From Ligula intestinalis (taxonomy: Eukaryota > Platyhelminthes > Cestoda > Diphyllobothriidea > Diphyllobothriidae): a DNA stretch of 64,000 bases. The notes beneath the pieces are model-generated. The model searched no databases. It saw nothing but the letters and a program-made list of their open reading frames with translations, and was not told where the DNA came from. Of this stretch, positions 11,757-22,532 are shown one piece after another. Both the position numbers and the translations under genes were made by a program. The stretch's first letter is position 1. The number at the start of each line of letters is the position of its first letter. Where the stretch lies: positions 20,464,849-20,528,848 of the forward strand of contig JAYGXS010000001.1 of assembly GCA_036362985.1 (NCBI GenBank), given 5' to 3'.

Positions 11757-11792
11757 CCAGCGCCAGCGCGAGTGTCAATCATCCAGGTTAAC

Positions 11793-11945
11793 TTGATTAA
11801 TTTATTAGCTGATCGCAGTTCATATGCATTAGCAATGCTAAATGTACTTCAGGGCCATTTGTCAGTGGTATCACTCAGGGTTTTTTTTGGCTATTACTGT
11901 TCTTAATATATGTCAATGACCACAGGAGTTGACCGGAAAGCACAT
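11793..11945 (+). pseudogene. Short reverse-transcriptase core fragment of a LINE
   Basis: Across one frame change this reads LADRSSYALAMLNVLQG and then GITQGFFWLLLFLIYVND. These match the segment before motif B of LINE reverse transcriptases and the G-x-x-QG...YVND block itself. It is on the strand opposite to LINE A, which starts about 90 bp to the right, so it is either a separate fragment or an inverted piece. Confidence 0.5.
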
Positions 11946-12056
11946 GAAAGTCAGCTAATCCATTAAATATGAAGGAGATAGGCAGAACCTCTGGAAACCC
12001 TATTTATGGATAGATGCTCTTGGATTATGCACGTGTTTAAAAGCCATATATGTGCA

Positions 12057-12482
12057 TTATATAAATTGTTGTTGTCTACCAAATGTATGATCAGCAAGTA
12101 AATTAAGATCGAGTCTTTCTCTAAACGTGTCAAAGGTTCCAGCTGGAGAAACTGATAAAGGCAGTTTATTCCAGTCTTCAGTTACCCTGTGGAAAAAAAA
12201 GTTGGCCCGCGCTTCTAGTTTTGAATGGCGTTTCTTCAGTTTATATGGATGACCTCGAAATTGTGTGGTTTGTTTGAATTCAAAGAAACCAGCCACCTGA
12301 AAAGCACATTCTACTCCCCTGTCGAGTTTGAATACAATGATCATATTACCTCTGCATTGCCCATAAAAGACAGGAAAAAACTTGAGCATATCTAGTCGAA
12401 TATCATACAGTACACCTCCTAATCTGCTGACTAATTTGGTCACCATTTTCAATTTCTCCAACATTGCGTAATCTTTCTTCAT
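12057..12482 (-). pseudogene. Reverse-transcriptase C-terminal region of LINE A (141 aa)
   Basis: Ends with RGHPYKLKKRHSKLEAR, NFFFHRVTEDWNKLP and TFRERLD. This is the characteristic tail of CR1/Jockey-type ORF2 proteins after the thumb domain. The stop at 12057-12059 is probably the original ORF2 end. Confidence 0.7.
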
Positions 12483-13017
12483 CTAGCAGCACCGCGCTTG
12501 GGCGCGTTATTTTAATGCCGGTGGAACCAATGCTCCGAAGACTCGCCCTAAAAGCTCCGCATCAAAATAGGGGAAGGAGCTTCTGGTCGTTCCCAGGATA
12601 ACCATAGCCTTCTTTGTGGTTTGACACTAGGTATTAGTTTGAGGTTGGGCATCATAGAACATGGAAACGATTTTTTACATAAAGAAATGAATTTCATTTC
12701 AAATATTTCCAATTTTATCTATGAACTTCAGTTCAGCTATACGTAAACTTCATCATGACAAAATGCGTACAACTGAGTAGGTTAATTGCTATATTATAGT
12801 AATATTCATTTATACATTTGACGTTGACTATTTTTATATATCTTTTTTAATAGAGGCTTCAAAGCCGTTGCCCATTAGCCTAAGAAATGCTGCATAATAC
12901 TGAATCTAGTATACCATGTAACGCAAGCGAAACATCAAAACTACTGATTGTGTGAGATCATGCTTGCTAGTCAACAGCTTTTACATACTTAGTTTTAAGA
13001 AATACGCTTTCTTTAAT

Positions 13018-13350
13018 AGCAAGGTTCCGGAACCAAATGATAGAATTGTTCCAGTAGGACCAAAGTATAGAGGCGAACAGCCTTTGGTCCTACTGCGCCG
13101 TGATTGCGTATATGGGCGGTATTCCGTAAACTGACTGGGGGAGATTAAAGGTCATCATCAAAATCGATGGTCGAACACAAACAAAAGCCGCTTCTCCACC
13201 TGAGAAAAAGCCTAGGCGCACACGCACCTGCTACATTTGCTCTCCCCAACCCCAATTACCGCGCCTGGTTCGATGTGTTTCTTTGGCAACATTTGCCAGC
13301 GTATGCTTAGGGCGAAAAACCCGTGTTCAGATCACACTAAATGCGTCTGT
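13018..13350 (+). repeat. Dispersed about 330-bp repeat, copy 1
   Basis: An inverted relative lies at 28322-28658. It contains a 14-bp inverted repeat (CAGTAGGACCAAAG ... CTTTGGTCCTACTG, 13050-13093) that can form a hairpin. It sits inside the sequence that interrupts LINE A. The class is unknown; MITE- or SINE-like by size. Confidence 0.65.
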
Positions 13351-13608
13351 TAAATTGCTGCTACTATCTTCCTTAGGAAATGTACAGGGTGTCCACAGAG
13401 TTTGGGTACATAGGAATTTTAATATTTTATTTATTGATGTTATTTTTGTTTGGACGGCAGAGTCTAATGGATGTCACTTCGTCTGACATCCATGGATTGG
13501 GGTGTTCCAAGGTCAACTTTTTTTCAGTATATTTGGTGAGGATAATAGGCAATGCCTTAAAAAACCCTTTTTAGCAGGTGTACAAGCACCTATTAAAATT
13601 TACCACTT

Positions 13609-13842
13609 CTAACATAGTACGATGTTGGCCGTCTTCCACTGCAAAGGCAAGTCCCCTGTTCTCATGGAAAGCTCGAACAGAATTGAAAGAGGCACCGATA
13701 GCTCAGTCGATAGTTCTTTAAGTATCAGTCCAGGGATCCCATCCGGTCCAGGAGACTTGTCTGGTTTGATGTGACTGAGGACATGTCTTACGTCTGCGAC
13801 AGAAAAGGTATCAGTTTCAATAACGGCTGTACCTTTTGCCAA
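13609..13842 (-). pseudogene. N-terminal reverse-transcriptase fragment of LINE A
   Basis: Contains HIKPDKSPGPDGIP and LPLQWKTANIVLC, the first finger blocks of LINE reverse transcriptase. The match ends abruptly at about 13608, where the sequence changes character, so this is probably an insertion or deletion breakpoint. Confidence 0.65.
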
Positions 13843-14399
13843 CTTCTATTCCCAAATTTTCGTCGAGGGATTTCATCCCAAACGCTGATCTGAAAAACTC
13901 TGACAGTAACTCTACTTTCCACGGTCCTTCCGTTACGACGTTTCCGAGGTTATTCCTTAGAGCTGCAATCTCTTCCTGGTGCTTCCTTTGACTGCGGATG
14001 TAGCCATTAAACTTCTTTGGGCATAGTGTGGCTTGTTTTGTAAGTTGACGCTCAAGGGCCGTTCTGGAATTTCGTATTTTTTTCCGGCATATATTTCATT
14101 GCACTTTATATTCGGCAAGTGATGTTGAATCTTGAAGATGCTCGTACTTTTCCACAACCTTTGTTTCTTCTTCGTGGCCCTTTTTATCGGCTGGTTGACA
14201 TATGGAGGTGTGGCACATGGTCTTATTACTTTCATTGGGCAATGGACTTCAATTAAGCGCTCTACAGTCCCTTGGATGTGCTGCTATAATTCATTTGCAT
14301 CGTTCGTACTGGGTAACTAGTTTTCTACGGAAGCGGTTCGTCTGATTTCTTACAAATCGGCGTTCCAAATATTTCTGCGCCTCTTTATTTGCGATTTTG

Positions 14400-15130
14400 G
14401 AGACAGGTAAAAGCAATGTGGTCGCTTAATCCAAGTGGCGGTTGTGAGTATACTTCCCTTATGACCCCCTCTTCTTTACTAAAAACGAGATCTAGACAGT
14501 TTGATCACTGGCCTTCTCCCAGTCGGTTTGTGAAGTCCAAGTGTTGAATGGGATATTTTTCCAAAGAAAACTGTAGTAGTTGATAATTGAAAGGGGCTGC
14601 TGCGGCCTTTACTCCAGGCCTCATCCAATCGATGCCAGGAGCGTTCAAATCACCCAGGAGTAATAGGTTTTCTGTTTACAGATAACTGTCAGTGAACTTA
14701 GCAGTTCTACGTCGTCACTTTCGCTGGAGCCGGGAGGCCGATAAACGACGCATATATTGAGTGCCGGATGTTGCCTTATCTTAATTTTGCATGAAATTAT
14801 TTCATATCGTCGTAGGGCTATGTCTGCGATTTCCCTCTGACGATAGTAAATTTTATTAGCTACATAAATTGCCACTCCTCCGCCTCTACGTTGAGATCTG
14901 TCGCAGCGGAACAGTTGATAGCCTTCAATGCTGACTTCGCTGATCCCTATTACTTCGGTAAGCAAAGTCTCTGTTAATGCAATTATGTGCGGTTTCTGCT
15001 CAGATACTATTGTTTTGAGTTCGTCAAGTTTATTGAAGAGACTATGACAATTGGTAAAATAGATCTCGAGGTAGCGGCCACTATTGCTTGTGGCATCTTC
15101 TAGAACCAGCCGGTTGACCTTGGTTAAGTT
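14400..15130 (-). pseudogene. APE-type endonuclease domain of LINE A, broken
   Basis: Frames read FTNCHSLFNKLDELK, then ALTETLL, RRGGGVAIYV and VVYRPPGSSES. These are the standard order of APE endonuclease motifs in CR1/Jockey elements; the N-x-x-SL-x-NK, TET and GGG-x-A-x-Y blocks are all visible. Stops interrupt the frame at about 14645 and beyond. Confidence 0.65.
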
Positions 15131-15166
15131 TTCCGCCTGACTACTTCCGGCTAAAGAAAATTTCTT

Positions 15167-15919
15167 TCAGTGTGGACTATTTCTCCTCCTCTTATTTGCA
15201 GGCTGATTTCGCCTTTGTTGTTTCTGTCGTTTAGATCGTTTTTCAAAAGTCACATTTTCCTGCGTTTCTTTGGTTCCATAATCCGGCTGAAAGAAAACTC
15301 CAGCATGCATGGTCTGCAGCGATGACTTTACTTCCAGCATAAGCTGTGCCTGCGCTTCGGTGTCCCAAATGACCTTTAATGGTCCTGGCCGAGAGCTTGA
15401 ACCATTCAGCGGCTGATCCTTGCCTATTCTAAATGTTTTGAGAATTTTTACAGACTCAGTGCCCCGTAGCAGTGATTTAGCGTACTGCTGAACGAGACCT
15501 CGATCGTGTTCCACCTTATCCCCAGCAACTGTAGCCGTTGATTCTGGCGCACCCTGTATCACTATATGTTGCTTACGGTTGGCTCGAGCTTGGGCCGTGG
15601 TCACATCGCACTGAAGCAGAGTAGCAGCAGGGGTTTCGAAGTCAAGATCTGTGAAAGATTCTATGGACATTTTGCTATTAGCATTTTTTTCTAAGTTACC
15701 GTTTGCCCTTTGGTCCAATTCAACTTCCTTTTCTTCAGAAGTCTCCTCTTGGAGTGGTTGCCGTGCTTTTTGTTCATATGGCGTGCTCCAAGTTCTGTCT
15801 GGCGATAAAACTGAGGGCTTTGGTTGGTCTTTAGCAGGCCGTTCTGCATCCACCTTCTGCTGGCGTATGCACCTGCATTTGGCCCTGCTGGACTCGTGGT
15901 TTCCTGGTTTATCAACCAC
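15167..15919 (-). pseudogene. LINE ORF1-type protein (250 aa)
   Basis: The longest intact piece of element A. An N-terminal charged, Gln/Glu/Lys-rich region is followed by IVIQGAPES near the middle, which resembles the VVIxGLPES motif of CR1-type ORF1 proteins, and by a GxLKVIWDTEAQAQ segment. The C-terminus is strongly basic (KRSKRQKQQRRN). ORF1 proteins of this class bind element RNA. The frame is open but the rest of the element is broken. Confidence 0.6.
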
Positions 15920-16274
15920 TGAGCTGTCCTCTACATGCGCCGCATCCGGTGTTGTTATCTTATTTTACTTTATGAGCACTGCTAGTATCTCCGCGTAAAA
16001 TTCAAGGCTTCCCTCTAAACGCATTACACGCGTGGCTAGGTTAAGAGATCCATCGCAATCTGCACGCGTAGGCTTATTTGGCTGGGTGGTGTTCGGTTCT
16101 AAGACGGTTGGTGAACGAAGATGCGTTTTTGCATAGTGGGTGGTCTGGGATTTAGTATGCGTTATTGAAAGCGCTTCGGTTACTTCTGGGAGTACCTTGT
16201 CAAAGGTTTTACGAGGCGGCTTACATAAGTTAACCTGATTACACCCATTAGACTATATCTTAGCGACTTGGCCA

Positions 16275-16360
16275 TCAGGGTGTGAGCTGGTGGTGAAGTC
16301 GGTAGAGCGTTCGACATTATAAAATGAGGTCCGGGGTTCAAACCCAGCCGTCGACGAACA
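16275..16360 (+). repeat. tRNA-like SINE head
   Basis: A B-box-like GGTTCAAACCC lies at 16335-16345 with an A-box-like segment (GGTGAAGTCGGTAG) about 45 bp upstream, giving the spacing of a tRNA-derived internal promoter. No full acceptor stem or clean cloverleaf was drawn, so a SINE or tRNA pseudogene is more likely than a working tRNA gene. Confidence 0.45.
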
Positions 16361-16804
16361 TTTTCTTTCAGCTAGCAGATATGGATCGTGCACGTTTGCG
16401 TTACCCATGCTATTGGAAATTATATAAGAGTGCATTAATTCAAAGTCTGCAATCAACCGGCCGTGCATACATAGATAACGAAAAGATTTGCTTGTGCAAT
16501 TAATCAACAGTCAAAATTTGCAATGTGAACGACTCAGCCTTTGTTGTAAGGAGTTCTCTGCACTGTTAAAATCAGATTCAAAAGCAGCGATGTTGTTCTT
16601 AGGAGCGAGTGAACTTCCAGACGTGTGCTGATCGTAGAGATAACTTCCAGAGCGTGGTATAATCCGCGGTCCAGTTAGATTGTTCAAGTGAAGTATTCGT
16701 CCCACTCAGAAAGGGTATTTCCAAAGGGCAGGTAATACGCAGTTCCTTTATCAGTTTTTATAGCCAAATGTGTCTTCTACACTAAGGTAGATACTTAAAA
16801 CTTC

Positions 16805-17732
16805 ATGAGCACAGAGAGCTTAAATTCGAAACAAATTTCAAATTTCCCAATTTTGTTGCCTTCTGCTTCTGTTGATAGTTTTAGGAAGCAGGTGAGGGAA
16901 TGGGCTGTTGTCTTTGAAGTAAAGCATGAAAATTTACGTTATGTTCTTAGGCTAATGCAGGATAATCACCTGAAGGTCCCATTGGATCTGAGGACGCTTT
17001 TAGAAACTATTAATCAATATAAAATAATTCCCATGGACAATGGTGAATATGCTCAAATTGGCCTGGTTGATCAGTTAGTGGGGGTTAGCAAAGATAATAT
17101 AGGCCTAATTGCCGGCGCAGATGCCCTTGATGTACAACTGAACTGTGACGGACTGACTTTATTCAAAAAATCTAATGTGGACTTGTGGCCACTTCTAGGG
17201 AGGATAAAATGTCCATTTGTCAGTGGCGTCTTCCCTATAGGCATTTTCTGCGGTGATTCCAAGCCTGCAGATGTGCATAATTATTGTCGTGCGTTAGTGA
17301 GATAATTACGGTTAGAAGTGAGGGCGTGTCAGTCCTAGGGCGTAGGATTATTATAACAATTTCAGCCATAATTTGTGATGCGCCTGCGCGGGAATATCTA
17401 AAACTAGTTAAGAATGTAGGCACAGGCTGTGAGAGGATCTGCGGCTGAATGCCGATTTTATGTTATACTTACCCGACACTCACCGTGTTACAATGTCACC
17501 TTCCTTAGCTTGTAATTTAGATCTTAATGATTGTTTTCCTTTAGATCCGATGCACCTAGTATACTGCAGTGTATCCGCAGCGGACGGGCCGGTATATTCG
17601 AGTGAAACATTTGCACTTGGAGAAAATGTTTCGGAAGTATGCTATAGCATAGCAACGCCCCCTCCTAGACAATTGAGCATGTTTGGTTGTTCACTTACAT
17701 ATAAAGTTCAAATGTTCCACTTACCTGCTTAA
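16805..17732 (+). pseudogene. Decayed transposase of a DNA transposon ('transposase domain-containing' family)
   Basis: Three frames in series carry one protein. Part 1 (16805-17305) includes YAQIGLVDQL, VQLNCDGLTLFKKSNVDLWP, LLGRIK and FPIGIFCGDSKP. Part 2 (17302-17448) reads ISAIICDAPAREYLKLVK. Part 3 (17460-17732) has FPLDPMHLVYC. These motifs are in the order seen in large transposases of metazoan CACTA/EnSpm-like or KDZ-like elements, where the CDAPAR and FPLD-x-MHLV blocks are conserved. Frame changes near 17302 and 17450 make it a relic. The exact superfamily is uncertain. Confidence 0.6.
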
Positions 17733-17739
17733 GAAGGAA

Positions 17740-18950
17740 ACAACCAGCGATCCAGTACATCACAGTCCACGGTGGCTGAGATGAAGACTGCATGGGAATC
17801 AAGGACCTAGGATTAAGCTACACCAATAAATTAGACCTTTCTCCTCACGCCGATAGAATTGCAGCCAAAGCCGCACAGATTTGCGGCTTTATCTCTTATA
17901 ATTTCTATCTTCCTGAAATGAAGTTAAGACTTTATCGTATGTTCGTTCTCCCCATCTTAGAATACTGTTGCCCCTTTTTCGGTCTCATGAATGAAGGTAG
18001 CCGTTCAAAAATTGAACAAATTCAAAAAAATTTCACACGAAAACTGCTGTATCCGACAGCTTCTAATACTTGCTACTCAAATAGGTGTCAATTAACAAAA
18101 CTAAGGTTCCTTTGGGTCAGGTTATTGGAAGCAGGCTTTTGTCTCCTTTTTCGGCTTAATAATTGCACAAATTTACCCAGGACTTCTGTCATTACCCCCG
18201 TCAGCCGTCCCTACAACCTAAGAAACTCGGCACTTGTTATACCCCCTCCTGCATCTTCCTCATGTAAACGCTCTTTGTTTTTTGCTTCCAGATATAGCTT
18301 TCTTTGGAATAACTTGCCAATCGAAATAAGTTCGTTAACTAGCTTGTCTACTTTCAAACAGAGACTGCACATTTATCTTAACACTGACTCTATTAACCTT
18401 CTATTCTTCTCATCTTTTCCAAGCAGCTTTCTCCATGACCCCGAAAAAGGACCATTGGGAATTTAGAAGATCCGCTTGAAACTATTCTCTCTGCCTCGTG
18501 TCCCCCGAGAACCTAGATGTTTCCATTAACCACCGCTGAATCAAACGAAGCCACGTGGAAGTACTCAGTCTAAAATGCTGTAGTTTCGTTGAATACTCAC
18601 CTTCATCAGACCACCCACACCTATTTTAGCTCTACAACTATCTTCCTTAGCAGTTTTTTTCTTTTGCACACTTTTTGAACTTGGAGGCCCGTTGAATACT
18701 GTCTCCATTTTCACTGTAAGAGTTTTTTTTTAACTGCCATAATTTTTCGTTCTTAGTTCAAAATTACCTGCAAAACATTGCTAATGGTGCCCCAAAAGGA
18801 CAATTTCTGCTGACATTATTACGACTTTCTACGTTTACTTGCACATATTGTCAAATTATTTTTTGAATTTTTATTTTTTTTTCGAAATTAACTTTGTATA
18901 GATAGTGCCGTACTGGCGCTGAAAAATATAAATTCCAAATTCCAAATTCC
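17740..18950 (+). mobile_element. 5'-truncated LINE, 3' fragment (element C)
   Basis: Carries only the last part of ORF2 (17792-18466) and a 3' UTR ending in a short AAATTCC tandem tail (18927-18950). The 3' microsatellite-like tail is typical of CR1-group LINEs. Protein sequence shows it is the same family as element B. It abuts the transposase relic, so it may have inserted into it. Confidence 0.7.
17792..18466 (+). pseudogene. C-terminal part of LINE ORF2 (224 aa), element C
   Basis: Includes a GIKDLGLSYTNKLDLSPHAD block, YRMFVLPILEYCCPFFGLMN, KIEQIQKNFTRKL and WNNLPIEISS. This is the post-palm region common to CR1/Jockey reverse transcriptases. Open to its natural stop but lacks the palm and endonuclease, so non-functional alone. 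Confidence 0.75.
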
Positions 18951-19880
18951 GGATGTCGATTGGCAAAATCACATGTGCAGTAAGTACTGCAGTTAGCCAT
19001 ATATACCTTTTTCAGCCCTCTACTCCCGGTTGAATGCAGGCCAAATGCTTATGACTGATCGATTGGCCGTGTTAGAGAAATTTATTTTCGGCTGGCCTAC
19101 AAAAACGGCTAACACGAAGACATCAAGTGCAACGGCCGACACGAAGACGTCAGACTCAGATGTGTGCCCTTTACCGTTGCACATGTCGCGCATGGACAAT
19201 TTCTAACATGTTGAGCGGAAGCTACAGGAACTTGATTTTCGGCAGCGGGCGGTATGACTTTCAATAGCTATTAATTATTCTTACAAATACATATGGGTTG
19301 CTGATACCCTACAAGATCACAGCCAATATTTCCCCTCACTCCTCCTAGGACAGTTCTACATCGATATCCCCCATCAATTACGATCAAGGACATTGTGGAT
19401 TCAACCGTACGTATAGACTTTTTTCCTGTGTCTCTGGAGTTATTTTTCTTGCGTGGACGATCTTTTGAAGTCGGAATTTACGAAACTTTTGTTTTCCAAC
19501 CAATTCTACCAAGACGCAACCTCTTTAAACCGAGCTCAACCTCTTCAAACCAGCCAATTTGCGGCCTAGTAAAAGAAATCGTCAATATCAGAATATTCTC
19601 GAGACCTTCAAAGGCTGAGTCCTTTCCCAATATTGAATGCACTTTTTCCAATAAATTTCAAGTGCTTATGAAAAATTAGCTACAGTATTGGTAAAGTTCC
19701 CTCTGATTTTTTGTCGTAAGTCATAATCTGAAAATCATATCAACTGTTTTTTTTCTGAACGTAATAACTCATACAGCTTGTTCAGCAATTTTAAGAGATT
19801 TTAACAGCCAGCTGCGGTAAAATCATATAGGCTGAATTTTTATAAATCATCTTACATTTTAAGCAGATTTTTATCAAAAT
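18951..19880. other. Unassigned spacer between two LINEs
   Basis: Short open frames only (for example 19395-19679). A 'cacgaagac.tca' segment occurs twice at 19112-19150. No domain, RNA gene or clear repeat boundary was recognised; the right part may be LINE B 5' UTR. Confidence 0.4.
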
Positions 19881-20223
19881 CATGAGAACGAAAATTATAG
19901 CTCATCGTAAGATATCTGCTCCCAGACCCAAGCGTTGCCTGACCACGCCTACTAGTCAATGCCTTGATATCAACATGCAGCCCATTGTCAAGGCTAAGCA
20001 AATTGATTTATCACCATTTCAGAACTGTTATGACTTCATGATGAAGTCTAGTTCTGTTTTGTCAATACTAGGCAATCTGTTTGATGGTAAGTTATCAGAT
20101 GTGCCCTCAAAAGATTGTTAAAGGTTAGACTCCCTCATCCATCTTACAACCACGGAAGCTTTTGATAGACAAAAGCGAAGCTTTAACTTTATTCTGAAAA
20201 ATGCCTCCATATTAAGTCGCCCT

Positions 20224-21410
20224 TTGGATATTGCAAAATATTTTCTATGTTCTGGTGGTTTCAACTACAAAATTGCAGAAGCCAAACGCCTCCAATCGCG
20301 TAGCAGATACCTGCCCATCCTATTTAAATTGTTTTCATTGATCGAGGTGGACTCAATCTTTTCTCAACGAGGTCGCATTTCCCAATATTTAGAAATGACT
20401 AAAAGTTTCCTCTGTCGAGATCTTACACCAATGGAGCGAAGAAATTCGGCTCTCCAGTACAATAGACCAATGACTTCTCAGCCTTCTATTCCTAAATCTG
20501 TTCGTAGTCCCGATAGGGTAAATGCACTCGCTAATCCCCCCCCCCCCCCCGCATACCTGGCCATACACCCACTAACGTCAGTGCACCCTTTATCCCTGCC
20601 TCCCAGAAGTCTATTCATAGTTCCATAACCGTCGGTAAACCTGCTATCCCTACCTCCCGAATGTCTAGTCATAGGTCCATAAACATCAGTGCACCAGTTA
20701 GCCCATCCCTCTTGATGTCGGGACCGTCAAGGCCCGCCGCTCCGTCATCTACTACGATTAATACTAGTCTAAATACATTCTCTGTCCAACGATCGAAAAA
20801 TTCCGCCGCCTCTAACTTGGCAACAAGTTCATCAAGAATGTCACCAACACCGTCGAAACCATTTCGGCAGAGCGCTTCAACACCACAACCTAGCTCCTCT
20901 TTTGACCGTGGGAGTCATATTATTCCCCTGTATAATGCGTTATTGAACACGCCGGGCTCGAACGACGAAAAATTTAATTTGCACGGCAGTAACCCAAACT
21001 GGTATAGTTTTAAATCTAATCGGAGTTGGCGTACAGGACATTCACTGATTAAGACCACTAGTCCTTACGCAAGCGGCCCAAACACTTATTTTATGTCACC
21101 GTTCCCCCCTATCAGTTCCTTTACCCACCCTCTACCACCCAAACCTGCAAACTTCTCTATGCCTTCTCAACTCCCCCCCCATTCCTCCCAAACACCCCAG
21201 AAGCTTATTTTGGTTTACCCTCTTCCCATTTTTCCCTGCCAGAAAGCGAGGCCCCTAGATATCTCAGACCTTATCAGCCATCCATTGTTGGCTACCCGTC
21301 TGCTAACAGCTCCATACCCGTCAGTACTTATTCCACAAATAATAACGGCCTCCAGTTTGCCTATCTACCCTCAAATTCTTTTTATGAATAGCGATAGCCA
21401 TAGTCCTAGC
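20224..21410 (+). pseudogene. ORF1-like Ser/Pro-rich protein of LINE B, frame-broken at a C15 run
   Basis: The first part (20224-20550) has RYLPILFKLFSLIEVDSIF and LTPMERRNSALQYNRP. After the run of 15 C residues another frame is open from 20550 through 21635. It is Ser/Pro/Thr-rich, with repeats of the type ISAPVSPS/VSAPFIPAS. The two frames look like one protein separated by slippage in the homopolymer. The last part runs directly into endonuclease sequence. Confidence 0.5.
20536..20550 (+). repeat. Homopolymer run of 15 C
   Basis: Lies where the ORF1-like reading frame of LINE B changes. Could be a real replication slip or a sequencing error. Confidence 0.85.
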
Positions 21411-22406
21411 ACTCGAAACACACTTCACGTCATAGTGCTTAATGCCAGGTCCGCTATGAATAAAATGGCTCAACTTCGAGCTATTGCTTTCGAGATGATG
21501 CCCGATGTTATATGCATAACAGAATCTTTGACCCATTCAATCATTTCTGACTCCTCCCTTATCATAGACGAGTATGATCTCTATCATCATGATCGCATAT
21601 ATAAGCGCGGTTGTGGTTGTCTTCTCTACATATGAACGTAATTTAGGCACTTTCCGTTTGATCTAAATAGCACGTCCTTCTCTGGAAATTACTGTTTCGC
21701 CTCTCCTATCCTGTCGTCCCGGCAAAAGGCGATTATCGGATGTGTATATAATCCTCCTAACTCTTCATCTGAAGAAGATGCAAATTTGTGTGAAATATTC
21801 AAGTTTATTTCAGAATCCACTTTTGAAGTTAAAATTATTGCTGGAGATTTTAATTTTCCTGAAATTGACTGGCTTTTAAACTGTTGTCCACCTAAATTTC
21901 AGCCATTCCTAGATACCATTAATTTTTCTAACTGGTCTCAACTGGTTATTTCTCCAACAAGACAGAATAATATCCTAGATCTGATTTTCACAAATGGTAT
22001 TGCCCCTCTCTTCGTTGATTTTAAGCAGGACAGCTTCCAAAGTGATCACACATTAATTCACTGTTTCCGTCCGCTTCCTTCTACGGAAATGGCTCGTGCT
22101 AGTCGTACCTATCATGCGTATGACCTCGCAGATATTAGCTCAATCAACAATTTTCTTGACTCATTAGATTGGCAGAGCCTCTCCTCCATTAATGACGCCG
22201 CATATCTTTCTGAAATCATGTTGGTCGTTTCTAATAAAATGCTGGAATTTGTGCCCACTAAAATTGTGACACCCTACACACCAGAATCGACCGTCCCTCA
22301 TTTTCTTTCGCCAATACTAAGAAAATTGAGGAGGCAGCTGAAAGACCAATCTACTAGTTTGCTGTCTGTGCATCAAAAAATCGCCGAGATCTTCAAATTA
22401 GCGTGA
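21411..22406 (+). pseudogene. APE endonuclease domain of LINE B
   Basis: Shows LHVIVLNARSAMNKMAQLR, CITESL, then after a stop at 21633-21635 CVYNPPNSSSE and IIAGDFNFPEIDW, then TRQNNILDLIFTN and SDHTLI. The GDFN and SDH catalytic blocks of APE endonucleases are present. The domain is split by stop codons, so no active enzyme is expected. Confidence 0.7.
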
Positions 22407-22532
22407 AAGATTCGTCTTGCGCGTGACCAGCACAGGGAATCTTGCGCCCTGAGTGGGTTAAACTCTGCGAAATCGGTTGCACAACTGTTTCGTCATAGGT
22501 TCTCCGCAAAACGACGAATCGAAATACTCCCA

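Larger units (their letters stand above)
10183..11760 (-). mobile_element. Non-autonomous or decayed LTR retrotransposon, likely Ty3/gypsy
   Basis: Two direct repeats of about 390 and 415 bp (10183-10576 and 11342-11756) flank about 765 bp with no recognisable gag or pol. Read on the minus strand, each repeat begins TGTAG and holds an AATAAA signal inside GTACACAATAAACTC-like sequence in the left copy. Just inside the 5' (right-hand) repeat, near 11311-11328, is TGGTGACTTTCCGACGTG. This resembles a primer-binding site for tRNA-Trp (family form TGGTGACCCCGACGTG) with two extra bases. A G-rich polypurine-like GGGGGAG lies just before the left repeat. No clean target duplication was found. CsRn1-type flatworm elements are known to use tRNA-Trp; membership here is inference. 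Confidence 0.6.
12030..16245 (-). mobile_element. Decayed CR1/Jockey-type LINE (element A)
   Basis: In minus-strand order: an ORF1-like frame (15919-15167), an APE endonuclease in pieces (about 15130-14400), the start of reverse transcriptase (13842-13609) and a reverse-transcriptase C-terminus (12482-12057). The central RT palm with YADD is missing; the gap 12483-13608 holds unrelated sequence including a separate repeat copy. Multiple stops and frame changes make it inactive. Its 5' end is near 16.2 kb and its 3' end near 12.03 kb. Exact ends and target duplication were not found. Confidence 0.75.

Noticed and set aside
16275..16360. Functional tRNA gene
   Set aside because: Internal-promoter-like boxes are present but a full cloverleaf with a paired acceptor stem was not found; called a SINE-like head instead.
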